Part shown: positions 21,901-31,417 of the stretch, in pieces
Layout: each line of letters opens with the position of its first letter
How positions within the stretch are numbered: the first letter of the stretch is position 1
Assembly (NCBI GenBank): GCA_009746045.1
Contig: RPFO01000938.1
Location: 846,262 to 910,261 of the forward strand
Length of the DNA: 64,000 nt
Direction of reading: 5' to 3'
Origin: Mesostigma viride
Lineage: Eukaryota; Streptophyta; Mesostigmatophyceae; Mesostigmatales; Mesostigmataceae
Translations under genes and position numbers: made by a program
The notes under the pieces: generated by a model
What the model saw: only the letters and a program-made list of their open reading frames with translations
What the model was told of the DNA's origin: nothing
Database searches by the model: none

Positions 21901-24900
21901 CACGCCTTCTTGATCTTCGTCAGCAGCGAGCTGTGCTGGGATGGGGAGAGCTCCAGGGTGCTGGACAGGATGTCATGCGTACGTGTGTGTGTGTGTCGGA
22001 TGTCGGAGAGCAGTGGGGGGCAAAGAGGGGAGCCACAGAGCAAAGGTCGTGCACCATCCAAGTTACCAAGTTGAAACTTGTATGCATATTTGTATGCATA
22101 TGGTTGCTGGCCCCACACAGGTGGTAGCAGGCCCCACTGGCATGTATGCCACCGTGCATATAAGCGACGTGGCTAGACAGCACATGGCTGTTCCTGGCCA
22201 AATGGAGGAGGCATAAGAAGGGAGTCCTCATGCGGCATACGGCAAGGATGCAGGTTGTGGCAGGACGATGATTTAGATTACAAAGTTTAGGATTGTAGTG
22301 TGAAGTTTACAGACCAAGAGCGAACAAGCATGATAACCTGTACAATTCATGACCACAGGTACCCCCCCCCCCCCCCCCCCCCCCCCGCGCCTGGCCTGCG
22401 CCCCCCCCCCCCCCTTCCCCCCCCTTCCATGGAAGCAACACGCGTTAGCAGAAAAGCCCTTGCGGCGCTAATATAGATAGGTGTTTCTGCAACTACGGTA
22501 CCATCGAGCCGCCGCTCACCTGTCCCACATATTCCCCGGAGCTCCCTGGCTGCCCGACTCTGACGGCCGACTCTGCACCGGCCCGACCAGCAACACGGCT
22601 GTGTGCTCGCGCCACAGGTGCAGGTGCACCCTGGCGTCCATGCCCGCCGCGCCGCCTCCCTTGCTCGTGCTCGCAGCCACCTGGCACCCTGCCGCGCGCA
22701 TCAAGTCCCCCACGTAGGCACGCTCCTCGCCACGCACGCCTGCCAGGGACATCATCTGGCCTTTCAAGGGATTTGCACAAGAAACCAATCACGCAAGTTA
22801 TCAATTCGATTTCTACGGGAGACACCCTGGAGGATGGTTGTCCTGCCCGAAAGAGTTTTTCGGGGAGGGGGGGGGGGGGGGGTCATCGCCGAGCACATGG
22901 TTGCTCTTGCGGCCTAGCATGCTGGCCCACTAAGGATTGGTGGTCACCATCGCCTGCACATGTTTCATACCTTGACTGCTAACCATGGTCTACATGCAGC
23001 GTGCTTATCAGTTCAATATTATATCCGCTGTTAGTTTATGTGCTCCGTTCCTATCACCCATAATCCTTTTACTGTTACTCTATGCAGCGAGCTTATCAGT
23101 TCAATATTATATCCCTTATTAGTTTATGTACTCCGTTCCTATCACCCATAATCCTTTTACTATTTCTTATGTGCTCCATTCCTATCACCCGTGCCCCTTT
23201 ATTGTTCTGCGCTTCAATTACTAACTCTTGCCTCAGTCTGACCACCCTATCCCTCTCACTTTCAGCGCGACTATAATAGACCACCTGTCCTCCAAATGGA
23301 CACGACATGCAGCTACGTGGTGCAGGATGCAGCCGTATAAACTACAGTATTATACTAATAGATATAATTCTAGTAGTTACTGGAATAGCAGAAACAGCCA
23401 ACGATGACATGATTCCCAAGGCTTCGCAACGCAACCCACTTGACAGGGGGGTGGATTGTGAAACTGTTGTGCGCTCCTGCCCGGGCAGGGTCACGTAGAC
23501 TAGCCGCCATGCTCAAGGTCTCGTGCCTTTCTAAACCCCATGGACCAGCCACCAAAGTGTGTACACCAGTGGTTGTCCATCGGATGCGAGGAATCGCAGG
23601 CGGCAGGACACTGACGAGGGTGCATACAGGGGGAGGATCCATACTGGCCCCATACTGACCCCATACTGACCCATACTGACCCCATACTGACCCCATAATG
23701 ACCCATACTGACCCCATACTGACCCCATACTGACCCCATACTGACCCCATACTGACCCCATACTGACCCCATACTGACCCCATACTGACCCATACTGGCC
23801 CAATACTAACCCATAATGACCCATACTGACCCCATACTGACCCCATACTGACCCCATACTGACCCCATACTGACCCCATACTGACCCATACTGGCCCAAT
23901 ACTAACCCATAATGACCCATACTGACCCCATACTGACCCCATACTGACCCCATACTGACCCCATTAAATTAAATTAAATTATAACATGCCTCCGTTGGGA
24001 GATCATGTAGCACATTTCCTTGATGGACGGTGGAGTGGAGAGAGCCGCGTAATCTAACTAACCTAACGCTAATCTACCTAGTCTACTGACCCCATACTGA
24101 CCCCATACTGGCCCAATACTAACCCATAATGACCCATACTGACCCCATACTGACCCCATACTGGCCCAATACTGACCCATAATGACCCATACACAACAGA
24201 GAGGGGGGGGCAGATGGTGGCACCCATACCTTGCCTACCAGTCCCTGGATGCCGTGATGTCCTCGGAGCGGTGCGAAGAGCGCTCTCTCGGAGCTGCACT
24301 CATCCGCACTCAACGCAGAGAGATGCCCCCCACCACCACCACGCAGCGAGATGTGCAGGCAAGGCCCCACAACGCGGGTGCCAGAAGATATGCACACGTG
24401 AGGCCCCCAAAAGATATGCACACGTGAGGCTCATGCCGCGTGTGCCAGCAGATGGGCAAACATGTGCCCCACACCGCGGGTGCCCGCAGGGGATTGATAC
24501 CAGGGGAACCTCAGTTTCCCAGAAATAAATAGTAGAATGCAGGAAGCACCTCCCTCACAGAATTGAAAGGATTCACGTTGCAGTCCTGCCAAAGAACAGA
24601 CAGCGCGTACAAGGATGTGGGGAATAAAATACACCCCACATAGAACAGCCTATCCCGTGACTCCCCAACGGAGGCACCTCAACACGATCGCTCCTGCTCA
24701 GGCATTCGGTCAGACGGGCACATCCTCCAAAGCAGGTGCCAGTAAGCAACGGGCAGGACGATGACGGTTCACACTCACAAATCACTCGTGCAGATCACAC
24801 TCCCGAAACATGCGTGCAGATCACGTGTGCCGGTCCCACACAACGCTGCTTGACGGGATACCTGTGACACGGATCTTCACAACCTCACTCCTCGGTCCCG

Positions 24901-26246
24901 TGCGGGGTGTCCTATGGATACCCTTATAGATACTTATGATTGGTTAATAAATAGCCTATCTGTCCCCATCGGAACACATGTGCTGCGGCTCCTCGCGCGA
25001 TCCAGCCGGTGCAGGCCGTCCGATACAGCTATACGACTTCTTCAGGCTATACTGCCTCATGTAGTATTACAACACTACTGCTATCATTTATTGGTAGGTC
25101 TTGTTATCGGTACGGGCAATGCAGAGCATGGGCGACCGAGGCAGGGACGCGGGGACCCAACGCAGTGTTTGCAGGAGCCAGGCACATAGTCTCGTCCCGG
25201 CTCACTACATGTGGGGTTAAAAGAGGTAAGTGCAGCTTGTGGGGCCCAGGTGTAGCTTGCCACTGCTCTATTATGGTGTAGGGGGGTAGTGGAGCCCTCT
25301 AGTGTGGCAAACAAGAGTGATGGGGCGGCAGGCTTATGTCTGCCAAGGGTGATTAGGCAGGTCCATGAGAGCAGTGCATCGCTTTGGCAGAGAGAAGTGC
25401 CTCCCTTTAATTGTTCGTCACGTGTAAGAGTTGAGAATAAGCACGTGTAAGAGTTGAGAATAAGCAATCATCATCCATCATCAGTGGTGGGAATATGCAT
25501 CCCTCATGAGAGCTGAGCACAAGCATTCATCAGCAATGGTGGGCATAATCTCTAGGGCTGGTCATAAGCCGCCATCAACAGGGGTGGGCCTTGTCTCTGA
25601 GTAATGACTGACCAGCAGCCAGCAGCGTAGGGATGGGTTTTCTCCCTAAGCAACTTTTTTGCGCCAGACCACTGGGCTACTGCCTCTCCCTAGCATGGCG
25701 TCTGCTCTGAACCTGCCAAGGTGGTAACAAACGATCTACAAAGCATCCATTTGATATAATCTGCGCAGCAACTTCCATTGGACTTACGGGCAACACACGC
25801 GACGCTCTTTCCAGCAACGGTACAGCCAATACGGGGTCACTTTTTTCTGCATGCCTCACCCCAGAGCAGAGAAACAGGCGGAATGGGAACCAGGGTAAGA
25901 AATTGCATGGAAATGAGCACCGTGGCAAGAGGCTCAGCAACATCAAATCCCTTTCTAGCGTTAGATGAGCGATTCGAGGCAAAAATCAAAGGTGAAAAAG
26001 ACCCGCGCCCCCCTATCTCCTCCCTCGGCGCATTACCTTGAGATGATCAGAGCTGCGCTCATGCTCGAATTGGCAAAGCAAGTGGGTTGCGGGGTTTCCC
26101 TCATCCGAGTCAGGAACAGCGACTCGGGCGCCGAGAGCTAGCAAAATGTCTCTATAATTTGATGCATCTTCCATTGCCAGATCATCGGATAGGACGAAAA
26201 CCTCGTGGTTTAGAACTGTCGCAACAACACTTGTGCTGGCGACCAT
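15988..26246 (-). CDS. BRCT-BRCT-acidic linker-extended PHD (ePHD) nuclear protein
   Basis: Ten exons fit on the minus strand. 26246-26037 (start [12 protein letters not shown]1 N-half with [20 protein letters not shown] and ATHLLCQFE). 25760-25713 ([16 protein letters not shown], probable BRCT1 C-half). 22760-22520 and 21960-21861 (BRCT2: [33 protein letters not shown]). 21238-20761 ([14 protein letters not shown], then a long Glu/Asp run). 19518-19412 (basic linker, SKRRRGR). 18860-18662 (KPCALC...GPFAGG). 18251-18121 ([18 protein letters not shown]). 16812-16696 ([13 protein letters not shown]...[11 protein letters not shown]). 16245-15988 (WIIFCPDHL, stop TAG). From exon 3 onwards every junction agrees in phase. 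At least one exon between 25713 and 22760 is missing. The Cys/His series is a complete ePHD of the VHENCA...KGATLGC...YHYGCA...CPDH type. BRCT plus ePHD combinations occur in plant DNA-damage proteins (BRCA1/BARD1 homologues and, as I recall, Arabidopsis At4g02110). Chromatin or repair function is an inference. Confidence 0.8.
17723..17762 (-). other. Echo of the 3' end and donor of the ePHD exon
   Basis: On the minus strand this reads GTGCTGGAGGAGGTGCGGGG, then CCGTGCCAAGAAG before gtgcgtgcgg. The true exon end at 18121 reads GTGCTGGAGGAGGTGCGGCG, then AGGCGCCAAGATG before gtgcgtgtgg. The two copies flank the 7-bp satellite at 17763-18108. It could be a decoy or an alternative mini-exon. Confidence 0.65.
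17763..18108. repeat. 7-bp satellite (ACTATAC)n inside an ePHD-gene intron
   Basis: About 45 copies of the heptamer with a few variants (actgcac, actctac). It is bounded on both sides by copies of the same exon end and donor. Long YTIHYTL-type frames across it are artefacts. Confidence 0.95.
20389..20746. repeat. 21-bp tandem repeat (CATACTCAGCCTACTCTTATG)n, about 16 copies
   Basis: The 20-base core atactcagcctactcttatg repeats with very few changes. One partial unit near 20628 breaks the register. It lies just inside the donor of the acidic exon. Confidence 0.95.
20761..21238 (-). CDS. BRCT-ePHD gene: exon carrying the BRCT2 end and acidic linker
   Basis: The acceptor cgcccacccag is followed by GAC TGC GTG, continuing ...QWLE from the previous exon into WLEDCV, the classic end of a BRCT domain. 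After [12 protein letters not shown] the exon becomes Gly/Asp-rich and then a near-continuous run of about 25 Glu. The donor is CACAAAG before gtgagtca. The (GGGC)n array touches its acceptor side, and a 21-bp repeat starts about 15 nt past its donor. Confidence 0.75.
21241..21477. repeat. (GGGC)n microsatellite touching the acceptor of the acidic exon
   Basis: Nearly pure gggc repeats for about 235 bp, with two short interruptions. On the coding strand the array ends gcccacccag and the exon follows at once, so the repeat supplies the tract before the acceptor. Confidence 0.95.
22355..22430. repeat. C-rich homopolymer tracts
   Basis: Two runs of C (about 25 and 14 bases) separated by a short GC-rich spacer, within the intron upstream of the BRCT2 second half. 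Confidence 0.85.
23640..24192. repeat. CATACTGACCC-type tandem repeat in two blocks
   Basis: Units of 10-11 bp (catactgaccc, with cataatgaccc and catactggccc variants) form a higher-order pattern in 23640-23961. After an interruption (23962-24083, including aaattaaattaaatta and a ctccgttgggag...atgtagcac fragment) they resume at 24084-24192. The array is in the long intron of the BRCT-ePHD gene. Confidence 0.9.
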
Positions 26247-27189
26247 CCCGAGTAACGCTATTCGTGATGCTCACGTGGAAAAGTGTTTATCTGCCTCGAT
26301 CTCGTTACTGTGTATAGGGAAGAAATCGTCGGCATGGCCATGCGCTCAGTACTTTGCTAAATCGCAGCGCTATCACTCACTTTCCTGGTGCGGCCCTTGT
26401 AGTCATCCCAGCTCCAATATCCGCTTCAAGCAAGTACGCCACACTAGTTGACGAGTGGGTAAGTCACATAAAATTCATGGGGAAATGCTCGGAAATATTG
26501 CATTTCGTGCTATGGCTTCATTCCATCTGGCCAATGCGGAGCTGCGACAGTTGTTATTAGCCATCGTCTTCGCACTCGATTACCTAGTACAAAAGTGCCC
26601 ATCGCCACTCATTCGCCAGCGATGTAAGACTTAATGGAGAAAGGAGACCGAGTGAGGAGTTAAAGAAAGGGCGCGTAAATCAAAGTGGACAAGTGGCATG
26701 CTCGCCAAGAGCCGTACACAGGCTGTATACGGTATCGCGGGAAACTTGCAAGGTTGAAGCCCGTCCGGCCCGTCGCCCGCACGACGGCGCTTCGCGGTCT
26801 TTTCGAGGCGGGGATGTCGGCCAACAGCTCGGCCAACCACCGGAACCCCGGACTCGGTCCCCACCCGGGGGCGCGTTTGAGAGCCGAGCTGCTCACTTGC
26901 GTGCCAAGCCGACCAGATGATGCGGGCCAAGATTGTTTTCATTAGGACCGTGCTTTGCCTGGCCGCCACATCTGCCGAGACCGGCTACTCAGTAGTCATC
27001 TGGCGTTCACGGCGGCCGGCTCCAGTTTCAAGACTCCGAGATGAACATCAGAGATCGAGATCTCTAGTCATGTCTGTTCAGTTGGCTCGGCCGCCAGCAT
27101 GTTCATGCCTGCCGCTGTGAGTGCTAGACCAATTGTAGCTTGAGCCAATGATTTGACTTCCAAGGGGCCGGGGAGGCTGGTGCCCAACT
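26247..27189. other. Intergenic region upstream of the BRCT-ePHD gene
   Basis: GC-rich and open in several frames at 26660-26945, but nothing was recognised. It should hold the promoter of the BRCT-ePHD gene; no clear core element was seen. Confidence 0.4.
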
Positions 27190-27935
27190 ATTGCCCATCA
27201 TGATATCGTGTAGGCGTGGCTTGACTGCCTCGCAATCGATCGGGCCCGAGTGGTGGCCGGGGGCTCGAGGTCAGCCAGAAGACAGAGGCCCTGGCGGTTG
27301 GGCTCACTCAGCCAGGAGCCGCTCGACCTCTTTCTCCTTGATGGCTCGCGCGTTCAATATAGGGACCGCGTCAAGTTCAGCTAGTGCTGGGTAGCTTACT
27401 CCCCGGCTGCGAAGCCGATCAATGTGGACCACCGTATCTCCCTCGCCTTGTACGCTTTACGTCAATACACTAGTTAGAGCCCTGTGGTGCAAGCCCTTGG
27501 GCACTCAAGCTAGAGAAACAGGACCTGTTGAAGGTCCTTCATTGTTCTCCATGTTCTCACGTACGGGGCCGCTTGAGACGTGGACTCTCACCGCCGACCT
27601 TGCCAACAAGCTAGCTGGATGGCGCAGTCACCAACATGCTGCGGTCAACTTTCCGTGTGGGATACGCTGCTCACGTCCGCAGTGAGGACCTGTACCTCGG
27701 CATGCCTGCCATGCCACACATCACCGACCAGCACCATTAAGCAGCGGCGCCTGCAGCTAGTACGGCACTTAGCTTGCACCAACCAAGTAGAACAAGATTG
27801 ACTATGTACAACAAGAAGCGGTGGCAAACGATTGTCCAAGCTCACACGCCAGCCCCTGCGGGCAAGCCCTCCCCGGCCCCCCCCCCCAGGAGGAAGGACC
27901 CCCCCCCAGGAGGAAGGGGCGCCTTGCTGAGTAGA
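27190..27935 (+). mobile_element. Degenerate LINE relic (3' half of the RT ORF)
   Basis: Nucleotide similarity to the full element at 48200-48680 is obvious: cttgactgcct near the start, acagaggccctggcggttgg in the middle, and tgctgcggtcaactttccgt downstream. Frames are broken repeatedly. The end (caacaagaagcggtggcaaa to aggaaggggc) instead matches the second LINE subfamily seen at 44400-44500, so the relic is mosaic. Confidence 0.75.
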
Positions 27936-28107
27936 GTAGTTAGGAATTTCTAGATTAGCTTAGAGTTAGCTTAGTTTGGTTTCGCGGCTTCGCCCGTGGA
28001 CCTCCATCCATCCAGCAAGGGAATACGTGCTACATGATCTCCGCACGGAGTCATGAACATTGTATAATTTAATTAATTTAACCAGGTACAAGACACCGCA
28101 CGTGATC

Positions 28108-28660
28108 AGAAGGTACTAGACACCTCACATGGCCCCTCCGCAGGGCTGCAACCAGCTCAGCCTAGCAGGCACCTCCTCACGTGGGCTGGGCCCAGCAATG
28201 CTAGACGCCGCAAGGCCCGCACTTTCAAAGAACATCTAGTAGAGGACATGGGGGGCCTAGGCCTCTCCGTGATTTGGAACAAGATGATGGACAAGGCCAA
28301 GTGGGCTCATGTCATAGAGGATAACGACCCCCCTGCAGTGAGGAAGCCGCGTGTTTGCAGAGTACGCGGGAAGCATGCTATAGACAAGACGGACCCCTAG
28401 GGTCGAGGGCTCAAAAGAAATAGAATAAGATTGTTTTGTAGATAGATTAGACCGGTAGGATTGCGTGTACCCATCCATCCGTCCGTCCGTCCGTCCGTCC
28501 GTCCGTCCGTCCGTCCGTCCGTCCGTCCGTCCGTCCGTCCGTCCGTCCGTCCGTCCGTCCGTCCGTCCGTCCGTCCGTCCGTCCGTCCGTCCGTCCGTCC
28601 GTCCGTCCGTCCGTCCGTCCGTCCGTCCGTCCGTCCGTCCATCCATCCATCCATGCATCC
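28108..28660 (+). mobile_element. LINE 3'-end fragment with an expanded (CCGT)n tail
   Basis: 28108-28400 matches 48705-48977 of the full LINE (gacctcacatggccc, gaggacatggggggcctagg). It is followed by the conserved agattagaccggtagga 3' UTR and then a (ccgt)n microsatellite from about 28471 to 28640, closing with catccatccatc. Other copies have only a few catc units at the same place, so the tail microsatellite has expanded here. Confidence 0.85.
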
Positions 28661-28865
28661 ATCCATCGGGGTTCCCCACGCCGCCCCGTGTGTGCCTGAT
28701 CGGGATGCATGACCCATCATGGTGGTGCAGGTGCACTTTGTGCACCCAGAGCAGGTGCTAGTTTACCGGTTGTAGCCCAGACTGTATCTAAAACCCATAG
28801 ATGCCCCTTTCTCAGTGCTATGTGTTACATATGCTCCCCACGGAGCTATGTTGTTAATTAATTAA

Positions 28866-28930
28866 TTAATCCATCGGGGTTAATGCTCCGTGACTCCCCA
28901 ACGGGAGCACGAGCTTGATTAATTAATTGA
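28866..28930 (+). repeat. LINE 3' terminal block (GGGGTTAATGCTCCGTGACTCC type)
   Basis: It contains catcggggttaatgctccgt, gactccccaacgggagcacg and flanking ttaattaatt. The same block ends the LINE copies at about 29877-29940, 49100-49168 and 54950-55012. Internal TGCTCC/GGAGCA arms could form a hairpin. Confidence 0.7.
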
Positions 28931-28987
28931 TCATGATATCGATGTCCCCATCGGAAGAATTACAACGATCATGGTAAAATTGTATAC

Positions 28988-29280
28988 CAAGGAGACATTG
29001 ACCAGTGCAGGCCAGAATTAATCGGGAGAATCCGGACCATGGTAGCTCGAGCCTGCCGTTATCTTGTCCGCGTGTTCGAGTCGTTCAGGATGATGAAGAT
29101 GAATGGTGATGGAAATGTGTAGCCTTGTGCATTGAAATTATGGCTGGCTTACGTGTAGAGCGACTAGATGACCTAGACGGTGGGGCCGGAAACAGCATGC
29201 TTGATCAGTGCGTGTGTTTCGAGCCTAACTGGCCGGGAGTGTCTAGTGGTGAGTACCATTGCCGCGATCGCTCTCCCGTG
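28988..29280 (+). repeat. Dispersed repeat R1, long form
   Basis: It carries both conserved blocks of the 6604-6890 copy. GTTCGAGTC at 29074-29082 fits a Pol III B-box pattern, which would suit a SINE. No clear A-box was found. Confidence 0.7.
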
Positions 29281-29347
29281 ATGCACATATGCACGAATGC
29301 ATTGCGTTGGATCGCCATGCGTCCAGGCATAGTCGTCTCACTTCGAA

Positions 29348-29409
29348 GAGACAACTACCCTAGTCCTTCCACGACGTTGGATCGCCATGCGTCCATGAAT
29401 AGTTGTCTC
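29348..29409. mobile_element. 62-bp MITE-like foldback element
   Basis: It starts GAGACAACTA and ends TAGTTGTCTC, a perfect 10-bp terminal inverted repeat. The interior has gttggatcgccatgcgtcca. A second copy is at 49458-49516 and a partial copy precedes this one (about 29308-29344). It is too short to encode a transposase. Confidence 0.55.
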
Positions 29410-29619
29410 ACTTAGAGAAAAAGAACAAAGATATAAGCAACGCTGGTTGTCTCCTTGATATAAGCAACAGTCACTGGATGTCAAGCCTTGGATGGACAGT
29501 GCTCACGAGATGAGGGGTGCATGAAACTTTCAACCTGGCACTTGCCTCAGTAAACTAAGTGAGACAAACATGCCTGACATGATTCCTTTGCGGATATTCT
29601 AGGCAATCCCTGTCCCTTC

Positions 29620-29940
29620 TCAGGCGCGTAGAGGACATGGGGGGCCTAGGCCTCTCCGTGATTTGGAAAAAGATTATGGACAAGGCCAAGTGGGCCCAGG
29701 TTATAGAGGACAACGAGCCCCCCCCCCCCGTGGGGAAGCGCCCGCGTGTGCAAAAATACGGGAAGCACGCCGGACAGGTCCCCTAGGGTGGAGTTGCTGT
29801 TGTAGTTGAGATGTTTGTAGATAGCTGTTGTAGATAGATTAGACCGGTAGGACTGTTTGCACCCATCCATCCATCCATCGGGGTTAATGCTCCATGACTC
29901 CCCAACGGGAGCACGAGTCTAATTAATTAATTAATTAATT
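29620..29940 (+). mobile_element. LINE 3'-end fragment
   Basis: It matches the last about 160 bp of the LINE C-terminal frame (gaggacatggggggcctagg onward), then agattagaccggtagga, catccatccatc and the terminal block with aattaattaatt. Confidence 0.85.
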
Positions 29941-31417
29941 CTCAGGCGCAAAACCAGAAGCCTTAGCATGGTATGCCATGCCTCGCATGGGAGGCGAAAC
30001 TGTATCGGGAAAAACAACACATACATGCCATTTGCGCAAAACACTAACAGAAATTGCGAGAGGAAATTCTGCTTGCAATGCCGAGCTCATTTGAACGTGA
30101 TTTCAAAGCAGAGTGCCATAATCAGAGTCACAGAACCTAGACAGGACTCCTAGACAGGACTTGTTGACTTTATGCAACATATGATAAGGTTCGGCGGATG
30201 TGTCGACACCAGACCGACCCTGACAGGGCGCTTGCAACTTGGGCGACCACACAGGGACAACGACCCTCATGACCCGAAGGGATGTCCACTGATTCTAACG
30301 CACGGAGACAGAAGGCATGTCCGTTCATGAACGACGCAAGTATGACGGCAAGTGCGCCCGTCGACAACGTTTGCGCCTCGATGGAAACTGTGTTCTGACC
30401 GCATTGGTGTTATGACAACAATTGCGATGATCTCCCAGAAAGTGCTCAGCGGACTGTGTGACGGATGACCGACGACGACGACCGAGGACCGAGGACCGAG
30501 GACCGAGGACCGAGGACCGAGGACCGAGGACCGAGGACCGAGGACCGAGGACCGAGGACCGAGGACCGAGGACCGAGGACCGAGGACCGAGGACCGAGGA
30601 CCGAGGACCGAGGACCGAGGACCGAGGACCGAGGACCGAGGACCGAGGACCGACGACTGACGTGACCAGCCAGCCATGACTAGATTGAAGGCTGGGGGAT
30701 GAGCGTTATCATTACAGTGACCAGACACAGACGCAGGTTTGGGGGTACATTATCAAAGAGACAACCAGCGCAGCTATATCCTATGTGTATGAGCCGTGGC
30801 AAGTCACTACAAGCCTGACCATCACGTCAGGTCCCAGTAAAACACTTCAACGAATTCTATGAAAGACTTCCACAACGCAGGCACAGTATAAAAGACAAAT
30901 GTCAGCTACTAGTCGAAAAGACAAGCACCAGCTACTAGTCGAAAAGACAAGTATCAGCCACTAGTGTGGAAAAGGCAAAGCTCAGCTGCTTGTGCATCAT
31001 GACACGACAACGCAAGCTTCGCAACACAAGACGCACACTAGGTTGATTCTGTTTGGAAAGGGCAACAAGACAGGCGAACACCCGCTTGCAAGCAGGTTAT
31101 TTTTACCGCAGTAGTGTGAGCACACATTAGATGTCAACTTGTATGCATGAGCAGAGCAGGTTGGTTCGAAGGACAGCGGCTGATCAAGCCAAACTGCATC
31201 GCATACTGGCGGATCTGTTGGCCCAACGTTCCAAACACCACAAGTGGCACATGTTGCCACACATTCAGTGTTTCTAGTAACCTCTTTCAGTCCAAACCCT
31301 CGCCCAGCATCCCATACACTTGGCCAACATGCCACACACGTGCCCAACCTTCCATACAAATGCCACACAACACACATGCATGCGATACATTCCATCCATT
31401 TGCCCCACTTGCCATAT
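29941..31417. other. Intergenic region containing a heptamer satellite
   Basis: No gene was recognised. It holds a 7-bp (ccgagga)n array at about 30478-30652 (about 25 copies), a short R1 fragment at 30739-30765, and three degenerate copies of a motif around gctactagtcgaaaagacaa at 30900-30990. Confidence 0.6.

Noticed and set aside
26631-26969. GC-rich open frames on both strands upstream of the BRCT gene
   Set aside because: No motif, no splice structure and no codon signature beyond GC-richness.
28397-28761. RTDG and SVRP repeat frames
   Set aside because: Translation of the (CCGT)n LINE tail.
30458-30728. TEDRGPR and GPRSSVL repeat frames
   Set aside because: Translation of a CCGAGGA heptamer array.
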